64,000 nucleotides of DNA from Gallintestinimicrobium propionicum. GTDB lineage: Bacteria > Bacillota > Clostridia > Lachnospirales > Lachnospiraceae. The translations under genes were made by a program, and so were the position numbers. Below are positions 40,199 to 48,754 of this stretch, piece after piece; the first letter of the stretch is position 1, and each line of letters opens with the position of its first letter. The notes beneath the pieces were generated by a model, which saw nothing but the letters and a program-made list of their open reading frames with translations, was not told where the DNA came from and made no database searches. The stretch spans positions 1 to 64,000 of the forward strand of contig NZ_JAOQJY010000009.1 in assembly GCF_025567525.1 (NCBI RefSeq). Reading direction: 5' to 3'.

Positions 40199-41845
40199 TT
40201 ATTTTCCCGCCGCGACGCGCTGCGGATACCATTTTTCAAACCAACCCGTAAAGATGCCCATGAGCACGGTCGCCATGTTGTTTAAAATCTGCATCAGCGT
40301 CGTATGCCCTGCCGGCAACAGAAATGCCGACCAAATTGCAATCAGAATGTAGAGGATTCCCCAGCCAGCCGCCAGGATTCTGTTCGCTTTCATAAAAATC
40401 GGATTTTCCAGCGCATCGTCGCCATGGTAGTTGTATTTGACATAAGCCGCACAGAGTGGCTCTTTTGTCAGGCAGGATAACAGCCACATCAGCCCGAAGC
40501 CCAGATATCCGGCAAGCAGTGCGATATTGACACAGCCTTTTTGCAGGGCGAGGACAGAAAGCAGTGCGACAATTCCAAAGGAAAGCCGGTCATAAACCGT
40601 CAGCTTCCGGTTCCACGCAGCAAGCGGCAGGCACGCGCAGATCGCCATCGTCACGATCGCTCCGACATTTCCTCCGACAGGCACCGCCACCCAGAACGTA
40701 ATCCACGCTGCCAGCATGAAAATCATCTGCGGCTGTTTTTCTTTTTCTGCTGTCCTCCCGTCGGAATTTTTGCCGGATTTTTCTTTTCCCGCAGCTGCCT
40801 TTGCTGCACCAAAGAAATCATCCCAGTGTATCATCAGGGAAAAATCTCCAGTCACGCGATACATTCCTTTTGCCAGTGCTGCATCCCCACGGATCTCTCC
40901 CCTTGCAATCGACTGCCAGACGTCCCAGGGCGTCTCGATCACCGTCGTTGCCTCCCTGCTGCCTGCATCCAGCACCGTGCTGCCGTCTTTTCCGAGCACG
41001 ATCTGCCACGCTTTTCCCAGGTCTGTATAGCGAATTTCCAGCACGCGCTCTTTTTGGTCGAAGCTGTCTTTGTTATAAAGTGCCGCCATCTGCCTGGTAA
41101 AGGTCAGCACCGGATCTTCCTTTTCGCCGCTCTTTTTTTCCACGCCCCAGCTCGCATCCGCCATTTTTTCAAATACATCTCTCGGATACAGAAGTTCCCT
41201 CAGCTTTTCCTTCATGCCTTCTGAAATCGCCTGTTTCTGTGCGTATTCGCGCCCCGCCTGTCTGACGCATTCCAGATATTCATCCGTCCGCGCCTTTAAT
41301 TCGGGAACACGGAACAGCTCACCCTGTCCGCAGAAAATGCTTTCATACTGTCCTGCGCCGCACACATGGTCGAACAGCTTCGTCACGCTGTCGTAATTAT
41401 TCTTTGCGGTATAAAATCCGCAGGTGGAAATCAGCAGATGCCGCTTACCGCTCATATCGTATCGGGACGGATGCCCGCCGCTCCCGGTCTGCCCCTCTTG
41501 CTCTTCCATAAACGGAAGGTTCATGGGCAGCTGCCTGTCGATAAAGTTTTTCAAAAGCCCCGGAACGCTGAAATAGTAAAGTGGAAAGCTCCAGATCATG
41601 AGATCCGCCCACAGCTCGCCTTCGATGCCCTCCTGCATATCGTCTGTCATCACGCATTTGCCCGGCGTTTTGTTCCAGCAGGCAAAACAGCCCCTACAGG
41701 AAGCGATCTTTTTCTCGGAAAGGTTCATCTGTCTGATCTCTGCATCCTTGTCGATTTCCAAAATGCCCTCCAGAAATGCTTTGGAAAGCTTTAACGTGTT
41801 GCTTCGATCGCCTTTCGGGCTTCCATTGATCAAAAGAATGTTCAT
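40199..41845 (-). CDS. Three-part fusion: flavodoxin-like reductase, SCP2-like domain, membrane domain
   Basis: This 548-residue protein joins three parts. Residues 1-215 are an NADPH-dependent FMN reductase/flavodoxin-like domain (MNILLINGSPKGDRSNTLKL) with a cysteine cluster at 50, 53, 56 and 64 (CRGCFAC and KC), as in iron-sulphur flavoproteins. Residues about 245-345 look like an SCP2 lipid-carrier domain: VLEIRYTDLGKAWQIVL, then GEIRGDAALAKGMYRVTGDF. A charged linker (350-372) leads to five or six membrane segments (about 374-535). Redox, lipid binding and membrane parts in one chain suggest a redox reaction on a lipid or quinone; this is inference. The start at 41845 has GGAG upstream. 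Confidence 0.82.
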   Translation of the reverse strand: MNILLINGSPKGDRSNTLKLSKAFLEGILEIDKDAEIRQMNLSEKKIASCRGCFACWNKTPGKCVMTDDMQEGIEGELWADLMIWSFPLYYFSVPGLLKNFIDRQLPMNLPFMEEQEGQTGSGGHPSRYDMSGKRHLLISTCGFYTAKNNYDSVTKLFDHVCGAGQYESIFCGQGELFRVPELKARTDEYLECVRQAGREYAQKQAISEGMKEKLRELLYPRDVFEKMADASWGVEKKSGEKEDPVLTFTRQMAALYNKDSFDQKERVLEIRYTDLGKAWQIVLGKDGSTVLDAGSREATTVIETPWDVWQSIARGEIRGDAALAKGMYRVTGDFSLMIHWDDFFGAAKAAAGKEKSGKNSDGRTAEKEKQPQMIFMLAAWITFWVAVPVGGNVGAIVTMAICACLPLAAWNRKLTVYDRLSFGIVALLSVLALQKGCVNIALLAGYLGFGLMWLLSCLTKEPLCAAYVKYNYHGDDALENPIFMKANRILAAGWGILYILIAIWSAFLLPAGHTTLMQILNNMATVLMGIFTGWFEKWYPQRVAAGK

Positions 41846-41887
41846 ACCAATCTCCATTCCGCGGGCGCTTTGTGCCAAAGGAACCGC

Positions 41888-41942
41888 GAGACGAACATCC
41901 AGTTCGTCTCTGCGATCCTGGCTACTTTGTGTCGCCTGCGAC
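41888..41942 (-). promoter_or_regulatory. Structured leader of the flavodoxin fusion gene
   Basis: Two hairpins, GAGACGAAC/GTTCGTCTC (41888-41910) and GTCGC/GCGAC (41931-41942), lie between a TGC-TATACT extended -10 (41961-41966) and the start codon. The -35 is weak. No known riboswitch is recognised. Confidence 0.5.
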
Positions 41943-42010
41943 GCAGTTTCTCTTATGTTCAGTATAGCACACCCGAATATCCGCTGCATTGTCATTTTGG
42001 TAAAATTTGA

Positions 42011-42075
42011 GAAAAACACGCATCCTCGTAGCGCGTTTATTAGCGTATGGAAACGAAGCTTCCTATACGATAATA
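42011..42075 (+). repeat. Repeat family 2, copy 2 (inverted relative to copy 1)
   Basis: CGCATCCTCGTAGCGCG is followed by GCGTATGGAAACGAAGCTTC and CTATACG. Read on the other strand this aligns with 37968-38025, including the shared GAGGATGCG. The stem here is imperfect (one bulge). The two copies face each other across the GH51 and flavodoxin genes. Confidence 0.7.
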
Positions 42076-42124
42076 AAACTGTCGCCGGAAATCTGCCGTT
42101 TTTCGACCCTTATACTCCGCTGTG

Positions 42125-42361
42125 TTACGGCACATCTACCATAATCACATCCGGTCCGATCTGTTTGATATCCTGATACGCAACCGCATACTCCGTATCG
42201 CAGCCAAACAGGCACTTCCAGTTTTTGCCGCCGATGCCCGGCACAATAATTTTCTGGATCACGCCGCTGCACTCATCGAACTCGAAGTCCGTCACATGTC
42301 CCATTTTTCGGCAGTCGCGTAAGTTTACGACTTCCTTGCTTTTTAATTCTGAAAAAAGCAT
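42125..42361 (-). CDS. ylmC: YlmC/YmxH family sporulation protein (PRC-barrel)
   Basis: This 78-residue protein starts MLFSELKSKEVVNLRDCRKMG and has the PRC-barrel pattern of the YlmC/YmxH family, small proteins found next to sporulation or division genes in Firmicutes. Its molecular role is not known. The start at 42361 has GGGAG upstream; the open frame continues 52 codons further but reaches into the sigG leader. It is transcribed away from sigG, and a 173-bp gap separates the two starts. Confidence 0.88.
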   Translation of the reverse strand: MLFSELKSKEVVNLRDCRKMGHVTDFEFDECSGVIQKIIVPGIGGKNWKCLFGCDTEYAVAYQDIKQIGPDVIMVDVP

Positions 42362-42534
42362 CCGAAATTCTCCCGTTTTTTCTATCCTATGCAGCGGCGC
42401 GCACGCTGGTGCAGCGCTTTTCACTACGGCTGCCATGCGCTGCAATACATCAAAATCTGCGTCATCGCTTTGAATAAATTTCGTTTTTTCGTCCATGCTC
42501 TTTTCATAGCTTTTCAATCACAGGAGGCAATGCC

Positions 42535-43314
42535 ATGGCACTCAACAAAGTGGAAATCTGCGGCGTCAACACCGCCCGCCTGCCGATCCTAACCAATGAA
42601 GAAAAAGACGCGCTTTTTATCCAGATCCGGCAGGGCGACGCCGAGGCACGGGAACAGTTTATCAAGGGAAATCTGCGGCTCGTTTTGAGCGTCATCCGAC
42701 GCTTTTCCTCTGCAGGGGAAAACGTAGACGATCTATTTCAGATTGGCTGTATCGGTCTGATCAAGGCAATCGACCATTTCAATACCGAACTGGGAGTACG
42801 GTTTTCAACTTATGCTGTTCCAATGATTATTGGCGAGATCCGGCGTTTTCTGCGGGACAACAACTCCATCCGGGTCAGCCGTTCGCTGCGCGACACCGCC
42901 TATAAAGCCATCTACGCGCGGGAAATGCTTTTAAAAAAGAACCAGAAGGAGCCGTCCATCACCGAGGTTGCCTCCGAGGTCGGCATCTCCCGGGAGGATA
43001 TTGTCTATGCCCTCGACGCCATCCAGAATCCCATGAGCCTGTATGAGCCGATTTTCACAGACGGAGGAGACACGCTCTATGTGATGGATCAGATTCGGGA
43101 TAAAAAGAACCGGGAGGAAAACTGGGTCGAGCATCTGTCTTTGTCCGACGCGTTAAAAAAGCTCAATGCCCGGGAACATGAGATCATTTCTCTGCGCTTT
43201 TTCGAGGGAAAAACGCAGATGGAGGTTGCCGAGCTGATCGGAATTTCCCAGGCACAGGTTTCCCGGCTCGAAAAAAATGCTCTCCGCATCATGCGCGCGT
43301 ATTTGAGCGCATGA
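42535..43314 (+). CDS. sigG: RNA polymerase sporulation sigma factor G
   Basis: This 259-residue sigma factor directs late transcription in the forespore. The N-terminus NKVEICGVNTARLP is diagnostic of SigG. Region 2 shows NLRLVLSVIRRF and DDLFQIGCIGLIKAIDHF, and region 4 shows EGKTQMEVAELIGISQAQVSRLEKNA. GGAGG precedes the ATG at 42535. Unusually, the gene lies on the plus strand and faces sigE, whereas spoIIGA, sigE and sigG are normally co-oriented. I could not find a convincing sigma-F/G-type promoter upstream. Confidence 0.96.
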   Translation: MALNKVEICGVNTARLPILTNEEKDALFIQIRQGDAEAREQFIKGNLRLVLSVIRRFSSAGENVDDLFQIGCIGLIKAIDHFNTELGVRFSTYAVPMIIGEIRRFLRDNNSIRVSRSLRDTAYKAIYAREMLLKKNQKEPSITEVASEVGISREDIVYALDAIQNPMSLYEPIFTDGGDTLYVMDQIRDKKNREENWVEHLSLSDALKKLNAREHEIISLRFFEGKTQMEVAELIGISQAQVSRLEKNALRIMRAYLSA

Positions 43315-43416
43315 TGCAGGGAGCATGTAACACACGGTGTGAGTATTTCACGGCATGACAGCACATCCCGGAATGCGTGCTGGCATGGCGGTCGAACGCA
43401 GCTGCAGCGCGCAGCT
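43315..43416. other. Convergent gap between sigG and sigE
   Basis: A 102-bp stretch between the two stop codons. It contains AGCAC-GCATTCC-type imperfect inverted sequence (about 43369-43390) and GCAGCTGCAGCGCGCAGCT, but no clear terminator with a T run. Confidence 0.5.
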
Positions 43417-44157
43417 TCACTCCCGCACCATCTCTTTTTTCAGCCGCTTCATGATCTTTTTTTCCAGCCGGGAAATATAGGACTGGGAAATACCCAGATA
43501 TGCCGCGACCTCCTTCTGGGTCATTTCCTGCCCGTCCGGCGTATCCAGTCCAAAACGCAGGCTGACGATTGTGCGCTCCCGCTCGGAAAGCTTCGCCACC
43601 GCATTTCTTAAAATCCTGCGCTCTGCCTCATTTTCCATATCCCGGTAGATCACGTCCTCATCCGTCCCCAGGATATCCGACAAAAGCAGCTCGTTCCCGT
43701 CCCAGTCCACGTTCAGCGGCTCGTCGATCGAAACCTCCATCCGCGTCTTGTGGTTGCGGCGCAGATACATCAGGATTTCATTTTCAATGCATCGGGATGC
43801 ATAAGTTGCGAGCTTGATATTTTTCCCGGGATTGAATGTATTGATTGACTTGATCAGTCCAATCGTGCCGATCGAAATCAGATCCTCCACGCCAACGCCC
43901 GTATTATCGAATTTCTTTGCTATGTAAACAACCAGGCGCAGGTTGTGTTCAATTAAAATTGACCGCGCCTCCTGCGCATATTCCTCTGTCGCCAGATCCT
44001 GAATCACCTCGTTTTCCTGTTCCGTTTCCAGAGGTGCCGGAAGCACATCTGCGCCGCCAATATAATGAATATCCCCCTCATGTGCCATAAAAAATGCCGG
44101 TTCCCGGCGGATCAATTTAAACTGCACTTTTCCCGGCATCGCTACTTTTAATATCAT
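43417..44157 (-). CDS. sigE: RNA polymerase sporulation sigma factor E (pro-form)
   Basis: This 246-residue protein controls early gene expression in the mother cell. An N-terminal pro-sequence of about 30 residues precedes YIGGADVLPAP, the site region cut by SpoIIGA in Bacillus. Region 2 has NLRLVVYIAKKF and EDLISIGTIGLIKSINTF, followed by NIKLATYASRCIENEILMYL; region 4 has MTQKEVAAYLGISQSYISRLE. The start at 44157 has AAAGGAG and overlaps the end of spoIIGA by 41 bp, as expected for a coupled pair. Confidence 0.96.
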   Translation of the reverse strand: MILKVAMPGKVQFKLIRREPAFFMAHEGDIHYIGGADVLPAPLETEQENEVIQDLATEEYAQEARSILIEHNLRLVVYIAKKFDNTGVGVEDLISIGTIGLIKSINTFNPGKNIKLATYASRCIENEILMYLRRNHKTRMEVSIDEPLNVDWDGNELLLSDILGTDEDVIYRDMENEAERRILRNAVAKLSERERTIVSLRFGLDTPDGQEMTQKEVAAYLGISQSYISRLEKKIMKRLKKEMVRE

Positions 44158-45022
44158 GGTCTGCTCCTTTCTTTTCCTCCAGTAATGCTGGATGCAGAAT
44201 CATCTGGTATCCGCCCGACCGGCTCAAACGCCCGGGTCCGACCGCAACCGTCACATCTGCAATCTTTTTCTCCTGTCCGTCTTTTCTCAGATACAGTTCT
44301 GAAACCGTCACCGCCCGAAGGAGTCCGTGGGCCCTGCCGATGCTGTGATAGGGAATCAGCCGAACCGCCTTTTCCGTCGAAATTCCAAGCTTTTTCGCCG
44401 TCTCTTCGTCCAGAATGCAGACCGGGCGCCCCGTGTACGGGTCTTTCAGGGAATTTCCGCTGTCCATCAACGCGCTTCCGGAAAAAAACTTCGTTTTCCA
44501 GAAAAAAGAGACTTTCCAGATCGGATGTTTCTGCCGCCTGCGCTCCCGGTCCAGAAGCTTTGCACCATACCAGACGACAATCGCGCACCAGACCAAAAGC
44601 TGCATCATGGAAACCTGCCCGCCGGTCCCAAAACCGTTTTGATCGGTTCCAAACAGCTCCCGGACTTCAGAAATACCGTTGCAGACGCCGCCGAGCACGC
44701 AGGCACAACACATATAGCAGATCCAGACACGCCGCATTCCTTCCCGGCTTTTGACCTGAAAGCATCGCTGTACCCACCAAAGTGCTGCAATCAGGCAAAA
44801 AAACGTTTTTCCTGCCAGAATTATCCCTACTTCTCCCTGCAAAACCGCCGGAGCAGGCAGCAACAGGATTGCCGTAAAGCACAGCGCATTTCCGGCTGCT
44901 ATTTCGATAATCCGTCGAACCCTTACTGTTATCCCAGACAGTTTCGCTGTCAGAAATAACAGCAGCACATTGATACAGGTGTGCATTATCCAGACCCGGT
45001 CTGCATAAATCCGATAGCTCAC
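44117..45022 (-). CDS. spoIIGA: Sigma-E processing peptidase SpoIIGA
   Basis: This 301-residue membrane protease activates pro-sigma E at the sporulation septum. The first half has about five membrane segments, beginning with YRIYADRVWIMHTCINVLL, which aligns with the Bacillus start. The second half is the aspartic protease domain with ALMDSGNSLKDPYTGRPVCI, in which D in DSGN is catalytic. I choose the GTG at 45022, preceded by GGGAGG at 8 bp; the TTG at 45049 is less likely. It is controlled by the promoter and Spo0A boxes at 45064-45128. Confidence 0.95.
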   Translation of the reverse strand: MSYRIYADRVWIMHTCINVLLLFLTAKLSGITVRVRRIIEIAAGNALCFTAILLLPAPAVLQGEVGIILAGKTFFCLIAALWWVQRCFQVKSREGMRRVWICYMCCACVLGGVCNGISEVRELFGTDQNGFGTGGQVSMMQLLVWCAIVVWYGAKLLDRERRRQKHPIWKVSFFWKTKFFSGSALMDSGNSLKDPYTGRPVCILDEETAKKLGISTEKAVRLIPYHSIGRAHGLLRAVTVSELYLRKDGQEKKIADVTVAVGPGRLSRSGGYQMILHPALLEEKKGADHDIKSSDAGKSAV

Positions 45023-45063
45023 AAGCCTTTCCTCCCGCACGTTTTCCAAAACTGTATGTCCTT

Positions 45064-45128
45064 ATTATAAAAATGCTGGCGCGTGGATTTTGTCGAAACG
45101 CTGTGCGCTGCCGGGGAAAGTTTCGACA
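45064..45128 (-). promoter_or_regulatory. spoIIGA promoter with two Spo0A boxes
   Basis: TATAAT (45064-45069) is read on the minus strand with no -35 at 17 bp. A TTTTGTCGAAA (plus strand 45088-45098) contains the Spo0A core TGTCGAA, and on the minus strand its TCGACA lies 21 bp from the -10. A second core (minus-strand TGTCGAA, 45122-45128) lies 31 bp further upstream in the opposite orientation. The long spacing resembles the Spo0A-activated spoIIG promoter of Bacillus subtilis. Confidence 0.78.
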
Positions 45129-45132
45129 AAAA

Positions 45133-45172
45133 AACACCGCGAAATGACTTTTTCAGTCACCTCGCGGTGTTT
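45133..45172 (-). terminator. Terminator of ftsZ
   Basis: AACACCGCGA pairs with TCGCGGTGTT, and TGACT with AGTCA inside. TTTTTG follows on the minus strand. It separates the ftsZ message from the spoIIGA promoter and partly adjoins the upstream Spo0A box. Confidence 0.88.
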
Positions 45173-45194
45173 TCTGTTTCGTTACTAAAATTAT

Positions 45195-46418
45195 TTATTT
45201 TTTCTGAAGGAAATCCGGAATCTTTAAATCTCTCTCCTGTACCTTGCTGCGCAGTACCGTAGGAGCAGGCTGAATGCCATTTATGCCTGCCGGCTTCTTT
45301 AATTCCGCATTGGAAGCAGCTCCGGGATGAACCGGCTGCTGCAGTGCGCTGTTATACGGTCTTGTCGTGTTCGCGCCGGTCGCGCTCACTGTGGTCTTCA
45401 TACCGGTCTGGCCTACAGAAGGAGTGATCGGTTTTCTTGCAAAGGAAGTACCGAAGCGGGAAGCCGGTGTCTCCTCAATACCGGTTGCAATTACGGTAAT
45501 CCGGCAGTAGTCTGCCTGGTTGGAATCATACATGGCACCGAAGATGATGTTAACGTCATCGCCGGTGATCTCACGGACATAATCCACCGCATCGGAAGCG
45601 TCGAACATGGAAATATCGCCGGACACGTTGATGATGATATCGGTTGCGCCTGCAATTGTTGTCTCTAACAGCGGGCTCTCTACAGCGGCTTTGACTGCCA
45701 TGACAGCCTTATCGTCGCCTTTACCTTCGCCGATACCGATGTGAGCAATGCCCTTGTCGCGCATAACGGTCTGCACGTCTGCAAAGTCGAGGTTAATGAC
45801 TGCGGGGACGTTGATCAGATCGGTAATTCCCTGTACTGCCTGCTGAAGGACTTCGTCGGCCTTCATCAGGGCTTCCGGCATGCTGGTACGCTTGTCCACA
45901 ATTTCCAGAATCTTGTCATTCGGGATAACGATCAGAGTATCCACGCTGTCACGCAGCTTCTCGATACCGGACATCGCATTGTTCATACGGGTCTTTGCTT
46001 CAAAGCGGAACGGCTTGGTTACAACCCCGACGGTCAGGATTCCTTTGTCTTTGGCGAGCTTTGCGACAACAGGAGCCGCACCGGTTCCGGTTCCGCCGCC
46101 CATACCGCAGGTAACAAATACCATATCTGCTCCGTCTAAGGATTTGGAAATTTCTTCTGCACTCTCCTGAGCTGCCTGCTCACCGATTTCGGGCTTTGCG
46201 CCTGCGCCCAGTCCCTTGGTCAGCTTCTCGCCGATCTGCAGGTGCTTTTCCGCTTTGCAGAACTGCAGAGCCTGTCGGTCTGTATTGACTCCGATAAACT
46301 CCACACCGTCAATTTTCTCATCAATCATTCTATTTACAGCATTATTGCCTGCACCGCCAACTCCAATGACAAGGATGTGCGCTGCCGCTTCTGCGTCATT
46401 TACTTTAATCTCCAGCAA
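45195..46418 (-). CDS. ftsZ: Cell division protein FtsZ
   Basis: This 407-residue tubulin homologue forms the division ring. The GTP-binding part has ILVIGVGGAGNNAVNRMI near residue 14 and the tubulin signature GMGGGTGTGAAPVVA near 105; the T7 loop is NLDFADVQTV near 206. A flexible linker (about 320-395) leads to the conserved end KIPDFLQKK that binds FtsA/ZipA/SepF-type partners. I prefer a TTG start at 46418, because AAGGAGG lies 8 bp upstream and overlaps any ATG further up; ATG at 46436 is the alternative. It has its own promoter at 46460. Confidence 0.97.
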   Translation of the reverse strand: MLEIKVNDAEAAAHILVIGVGGAGNNAVNRMIDEKIDGVEFIGVNTDRQALQFCKAEKHLQIGEKLTKGLGAGAKPEIGEQAAQESAEEISKSLDGADMVFVTCGMGGGTGTGAAPVVAKLAKDKGILTVGVVTKPFRFEAKTRMNNAMSGIEKLRDSVDTLIVIPNDKILEIVDKRTSMPEALMKADEVLQQAVQGITDLINVPAVINLDFADVQTVMRDKGIAHIGIGEGKGDDKAVMAVKAAVESPLLETTIAGATDIIINVSGDISMFDASDAVDYVREITGDDVNIIFGAMYDSNQADYCRITVIATGIEETPASRFGTSFARKPITPSVGQTGMKTTVSATGANTTRPYNSALQQPVHPGAASNAELKKPAGINGIQPAPTVLRSKVQERDLKIPDFLQKK

Positions 46419-46459
46419 GGGTATTTCCTCCTTCATTCCTGACAAACTTCATAATATTT

Positions 46460-46488
46460 ATCATATAATCATTTTCAGAATTACGCAA
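46460..46488 (-). promoter_or_regulatory. Promoter of ftsZ
   Basis: TTGCGT (46483-46488), 17 bp and TATGAT (46460-46465) on the minus strand, 42 bp before the TTG start. It allows ftsZ expression independent of the division cluster. Confidence 0.65.
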
Positions 46489-46512
46489 CCCATTTTTTCA
46501 ATTTCTTTGCGG

Positions 46513-47370
46513 TTATCCATCTTTCTGAAACGTCACATTTTTACGGTCTTCCGAGTAATTCTGCAGATCGAGTACTCCGCTTTCGCCCGACAGATTCGGT
46601 AAAATCTGCTCCAGACGCATCACCTTTTCCTCCAGATTATCCTTTCCCAGCTTTGCCCGGATATTGTCGAAATAAAGTGTTATTTCATTTGATTCGTTGA
46701 AATATATTTTATCCGTCGTGATCTGATGCTTGGAAAGCATTTGCGTAATCGAAAGGATTTCCTGAAAAATATCGGTATTCTTCACCGGAAGCGCCTCATA
46801 CAAAACAACATGGTCGAACCTAATTCCCGTCACCTGCGGAATTCCTTCTGTCCTCGTCTCCGAAGATTCCACCACGATACCGTCCCGGTCAAAATACATG
46901 TAACGCCCCATGTATTCCACGTAGCCCGCCACAGACTTTTCATAAACACGGATCGTGATGCTGTCCGGCGAATCGACCCGGACACTCATCGTTTCGATAA
47001 ACGGAATGTCCCGGATTTCCTTATTCCGGTATTTTAACGAAAGATAGAGCGAATTGTAGGAAAGCCGGTCAGTCAGAACCATCGCCTCAATCTCTTCACT
47101 CGTGTAGTGGACGTTTCCCTCGACCGAAATGTTCTGCACCCGAAACACGGACACCACGACGAGGGCAGCCGCCGCCAAACAGACGATCACGATGCTGGCA
47201 ATCAGTACACCGAGATTTGCACGCAGCCACTCGCCCGGCGTTGCCACTGCATAGGAATACCCGGCAGCTTTGCCGCTGCTTTTTTTCTTTTTTTTGCCGG
47301 AAGCTGATTTCTTCCGACTTTTTTCAGATTTTCCGCCGTCCAGCAGCTTATATTTCTGTTTCTGTGCCAA
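46513..47370 (-). CDS. ftsQ: Cell division protein FtsQ/DivIB
   Basis: This 285-residue single-pass protein has a long, very basic cytoplasmic start (1-45, KKKKKSS), a membrane segment (about 53-75) and the POTRA domain (NISVEGNVHYTSEEIEAMVL) with the FtsQ region after it. It joins FtsL and the septal penicillin-binding protein in the divisome. The start is TTG at 47370 with GGGAG upstream, overlapping murA by 23 bp. Confidence 0.92.
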   Translation of the reverse strand: MAQKQKYKLLDGGKSEKSRKKSASGKKKKKSSGKAAGYSYAVATPGEWLRANLGVLIASIVIVCLAAAALVVVSVFRVQNISVEGNVHYTSEEIEAMVLTDRLSYNSLYLSLKYRNKEIRDIPFIETMSVRVDSPDSITIRVYEKSVAGYVEYMGRYMYFDRDGIVVESSETRTEGIPQVTGIRFDHVVLYEALPVKNTDIFQEILSITQMLSKHQITTDKIYFNESNEITLYFDNIRAKLGKDNLEEKVMRLEQILPNLSGESGVLDLQNYSEDRKNVTFQKDG

Positions 47371-48610
47371 TGTCTGCTCCCAACTCTCTGAAATCCCTTA
47401 CGATATCTTCATATCCTCTCCGGATAAAATGACAGTTTTCCACGACCGTCTTATGCTCTGCGCACAGCCCCGCCAGCACGAGTGCCGCCCCGCCCCGCAG
47501 TTCTTTTGCAAAAACCCGCTCTCCGTGCAGTTTTCTGCCTCCGGTGACCTCCGCGCTTATTTGTCCGGCGACGATCGCAGCACCCATACGGTTTAACTGC
47601 TCGTGCACGCCAAACCTTCCATTAAAAACGCGCTCCGACACCATACAGTTTCCTTCTGCGCAGCACAGTGCCGTCAGCATCGGGGACTGCAGGTCGGTCG
47701 GATAGCCCGGATATACGTCCGTTTTCAGCAAAAGCGGGGAAACCAGCCTGCCTGTACGTTTTACCAACAGTCCTTCTGAATCCGGGACAATCTGTGCGCC
47801 CATTTTTTTGGCAACTGCAATCACCGCTGTAAGCTGCCCGGTCGGCGCCTGCCGCAAAAAAGCTTCCCCGCCTGCCGCGAGTACACCGATCAGACAGGTT
47901 CCTGCCACGATCCGGTCCGCATCGATGGAAAATTCTGTGCTGTAAAGCTTTTTTACGCCCTCAATTCGAATCGTTTTGCTTCCGGCTCCTTCGATCTTTG
48001 CCCCTGCACCGTTTAAAAAACGGCATAGCGAAATGACCTCCGGTTCCTTTGCACAACCTGTCAGCACTGTTTCTCCCTTTGCACAGACCGCGCATAAAAT
48101 CGCATTCTGCGTCGCACCGACGCTCGAAAACGGAAAACGGATCTGTGCACCGTTCAGGCGTTTTGCAAGTACCGTCAAAAAACTGTCATCCTCCCGTCTT
48201 ATCTGACAACCGAAGCGTGCAAAGGCTTTCAGATGCAAATCGATCGGGCGGTCGCCGATGACACAGCCGCCCGGATCGCAGAAGGACGCCTGCCCCAGCC
48301 GCCCCAAAAGCGCGCCCGTCAGCACGATGGAGGAACGCATCCGAACCACTTCCTCTGCCGGAAGCCTGCTTTGCAGCGCACCGGAAGCGTCCACGCAGAT
48401 CTCGTGACCGGTTTTTGTCACTGTTGCGCCGATTTTCTGCAAAATGCGGCACATGCAGTCCACATCCGAAATATCCGGGCAGTTTCGCAGTGTCGTCTTT
48501 CCGGCGATCAGAATGGTCGACGCCAAAATCGGCAGCACGGCGTTTTTCGACCCCTGCACTGTCATTTCCCCATAAAGAGGTCTTTTGCCTCTGATCCAGA
48601 TTGAATCCAC
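47348..48610 (-). CDS. murA: UDP-N-acetylglucosamine 1-carboxyvinyltransferase
   Basis: This 420-residue enzyme starts peptidoglycan precursor synthesis by adding enolpyruvate to UDP-GlcNAc. It shows GSKNAVLPILAST near residue 20, the catalytic cysteine in DPGGCVIGDRPIDLHL near 110, and RYGxHE-like RFGVHEQLNRMGA near 343. The cysteine predicts fosfomycin sensitivity of this copy. The GTG start at 48610 follows GGTGG. A 144-bp gap to ftsW contains a CGCTCGT/ACGAGCG stem (about 48708-48737). Confidence 0.95.
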   Translation of the reverse strand: MDSIWIRGKRPLYGEMTVQGSKNAVLPILASTILIAGKTTLRNCPDISDVDCMCRILQKIGATVTKTGHEICVDASGALQSRLPAEEVVRMRSSIVLTGALLGRLGQASFCDPGGCVIGDRPIDLHLKAFARFGCQIRREDDSFLTVLAKRLNGAQIRFPFSSVGATQNAILCAVCAKGETVLTGCAKEPEVISLCRFLNGAGAKIEGAGSKTIRIEGVKKLYSTEFSIDADRIVAGTCLIGVLAAGGEAFLRQAPTGQLTAVIAVAKKMGAQIVPDSEGLLVKRTGRLVSPLLLKTDVYPGYPTDLQSPMLTALCCAEGNCMVSERVFNGRFGVHEQLNRMGAAIVAGQISAEVTGGRKLHGERVFAKELRGGAALVLAGLCAEHKTVVENCHFIRRGYEDIVRDFRELGADIGTETEI

Positions 48611-48754
48611 AAAACCACCGTCCGCGTTGCCCTTACCCTATACTATGGCAAACGTACCGCACACGTGACAAATGCAGCTGCACTGCTGCCCCGTGTCCAG
48701 ATAACACGCTCGTCTTCTTTGCTCCCGATGAACGAGCGATACGCGCATACACCA

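Noticed and set aside
42362..42534. Sigma-F/G promoter for sigG
   Set aside because: I looked for the GxATA and GGxxA elements at 14-16 bp spacing upstream of sigG and found no convincing pair.
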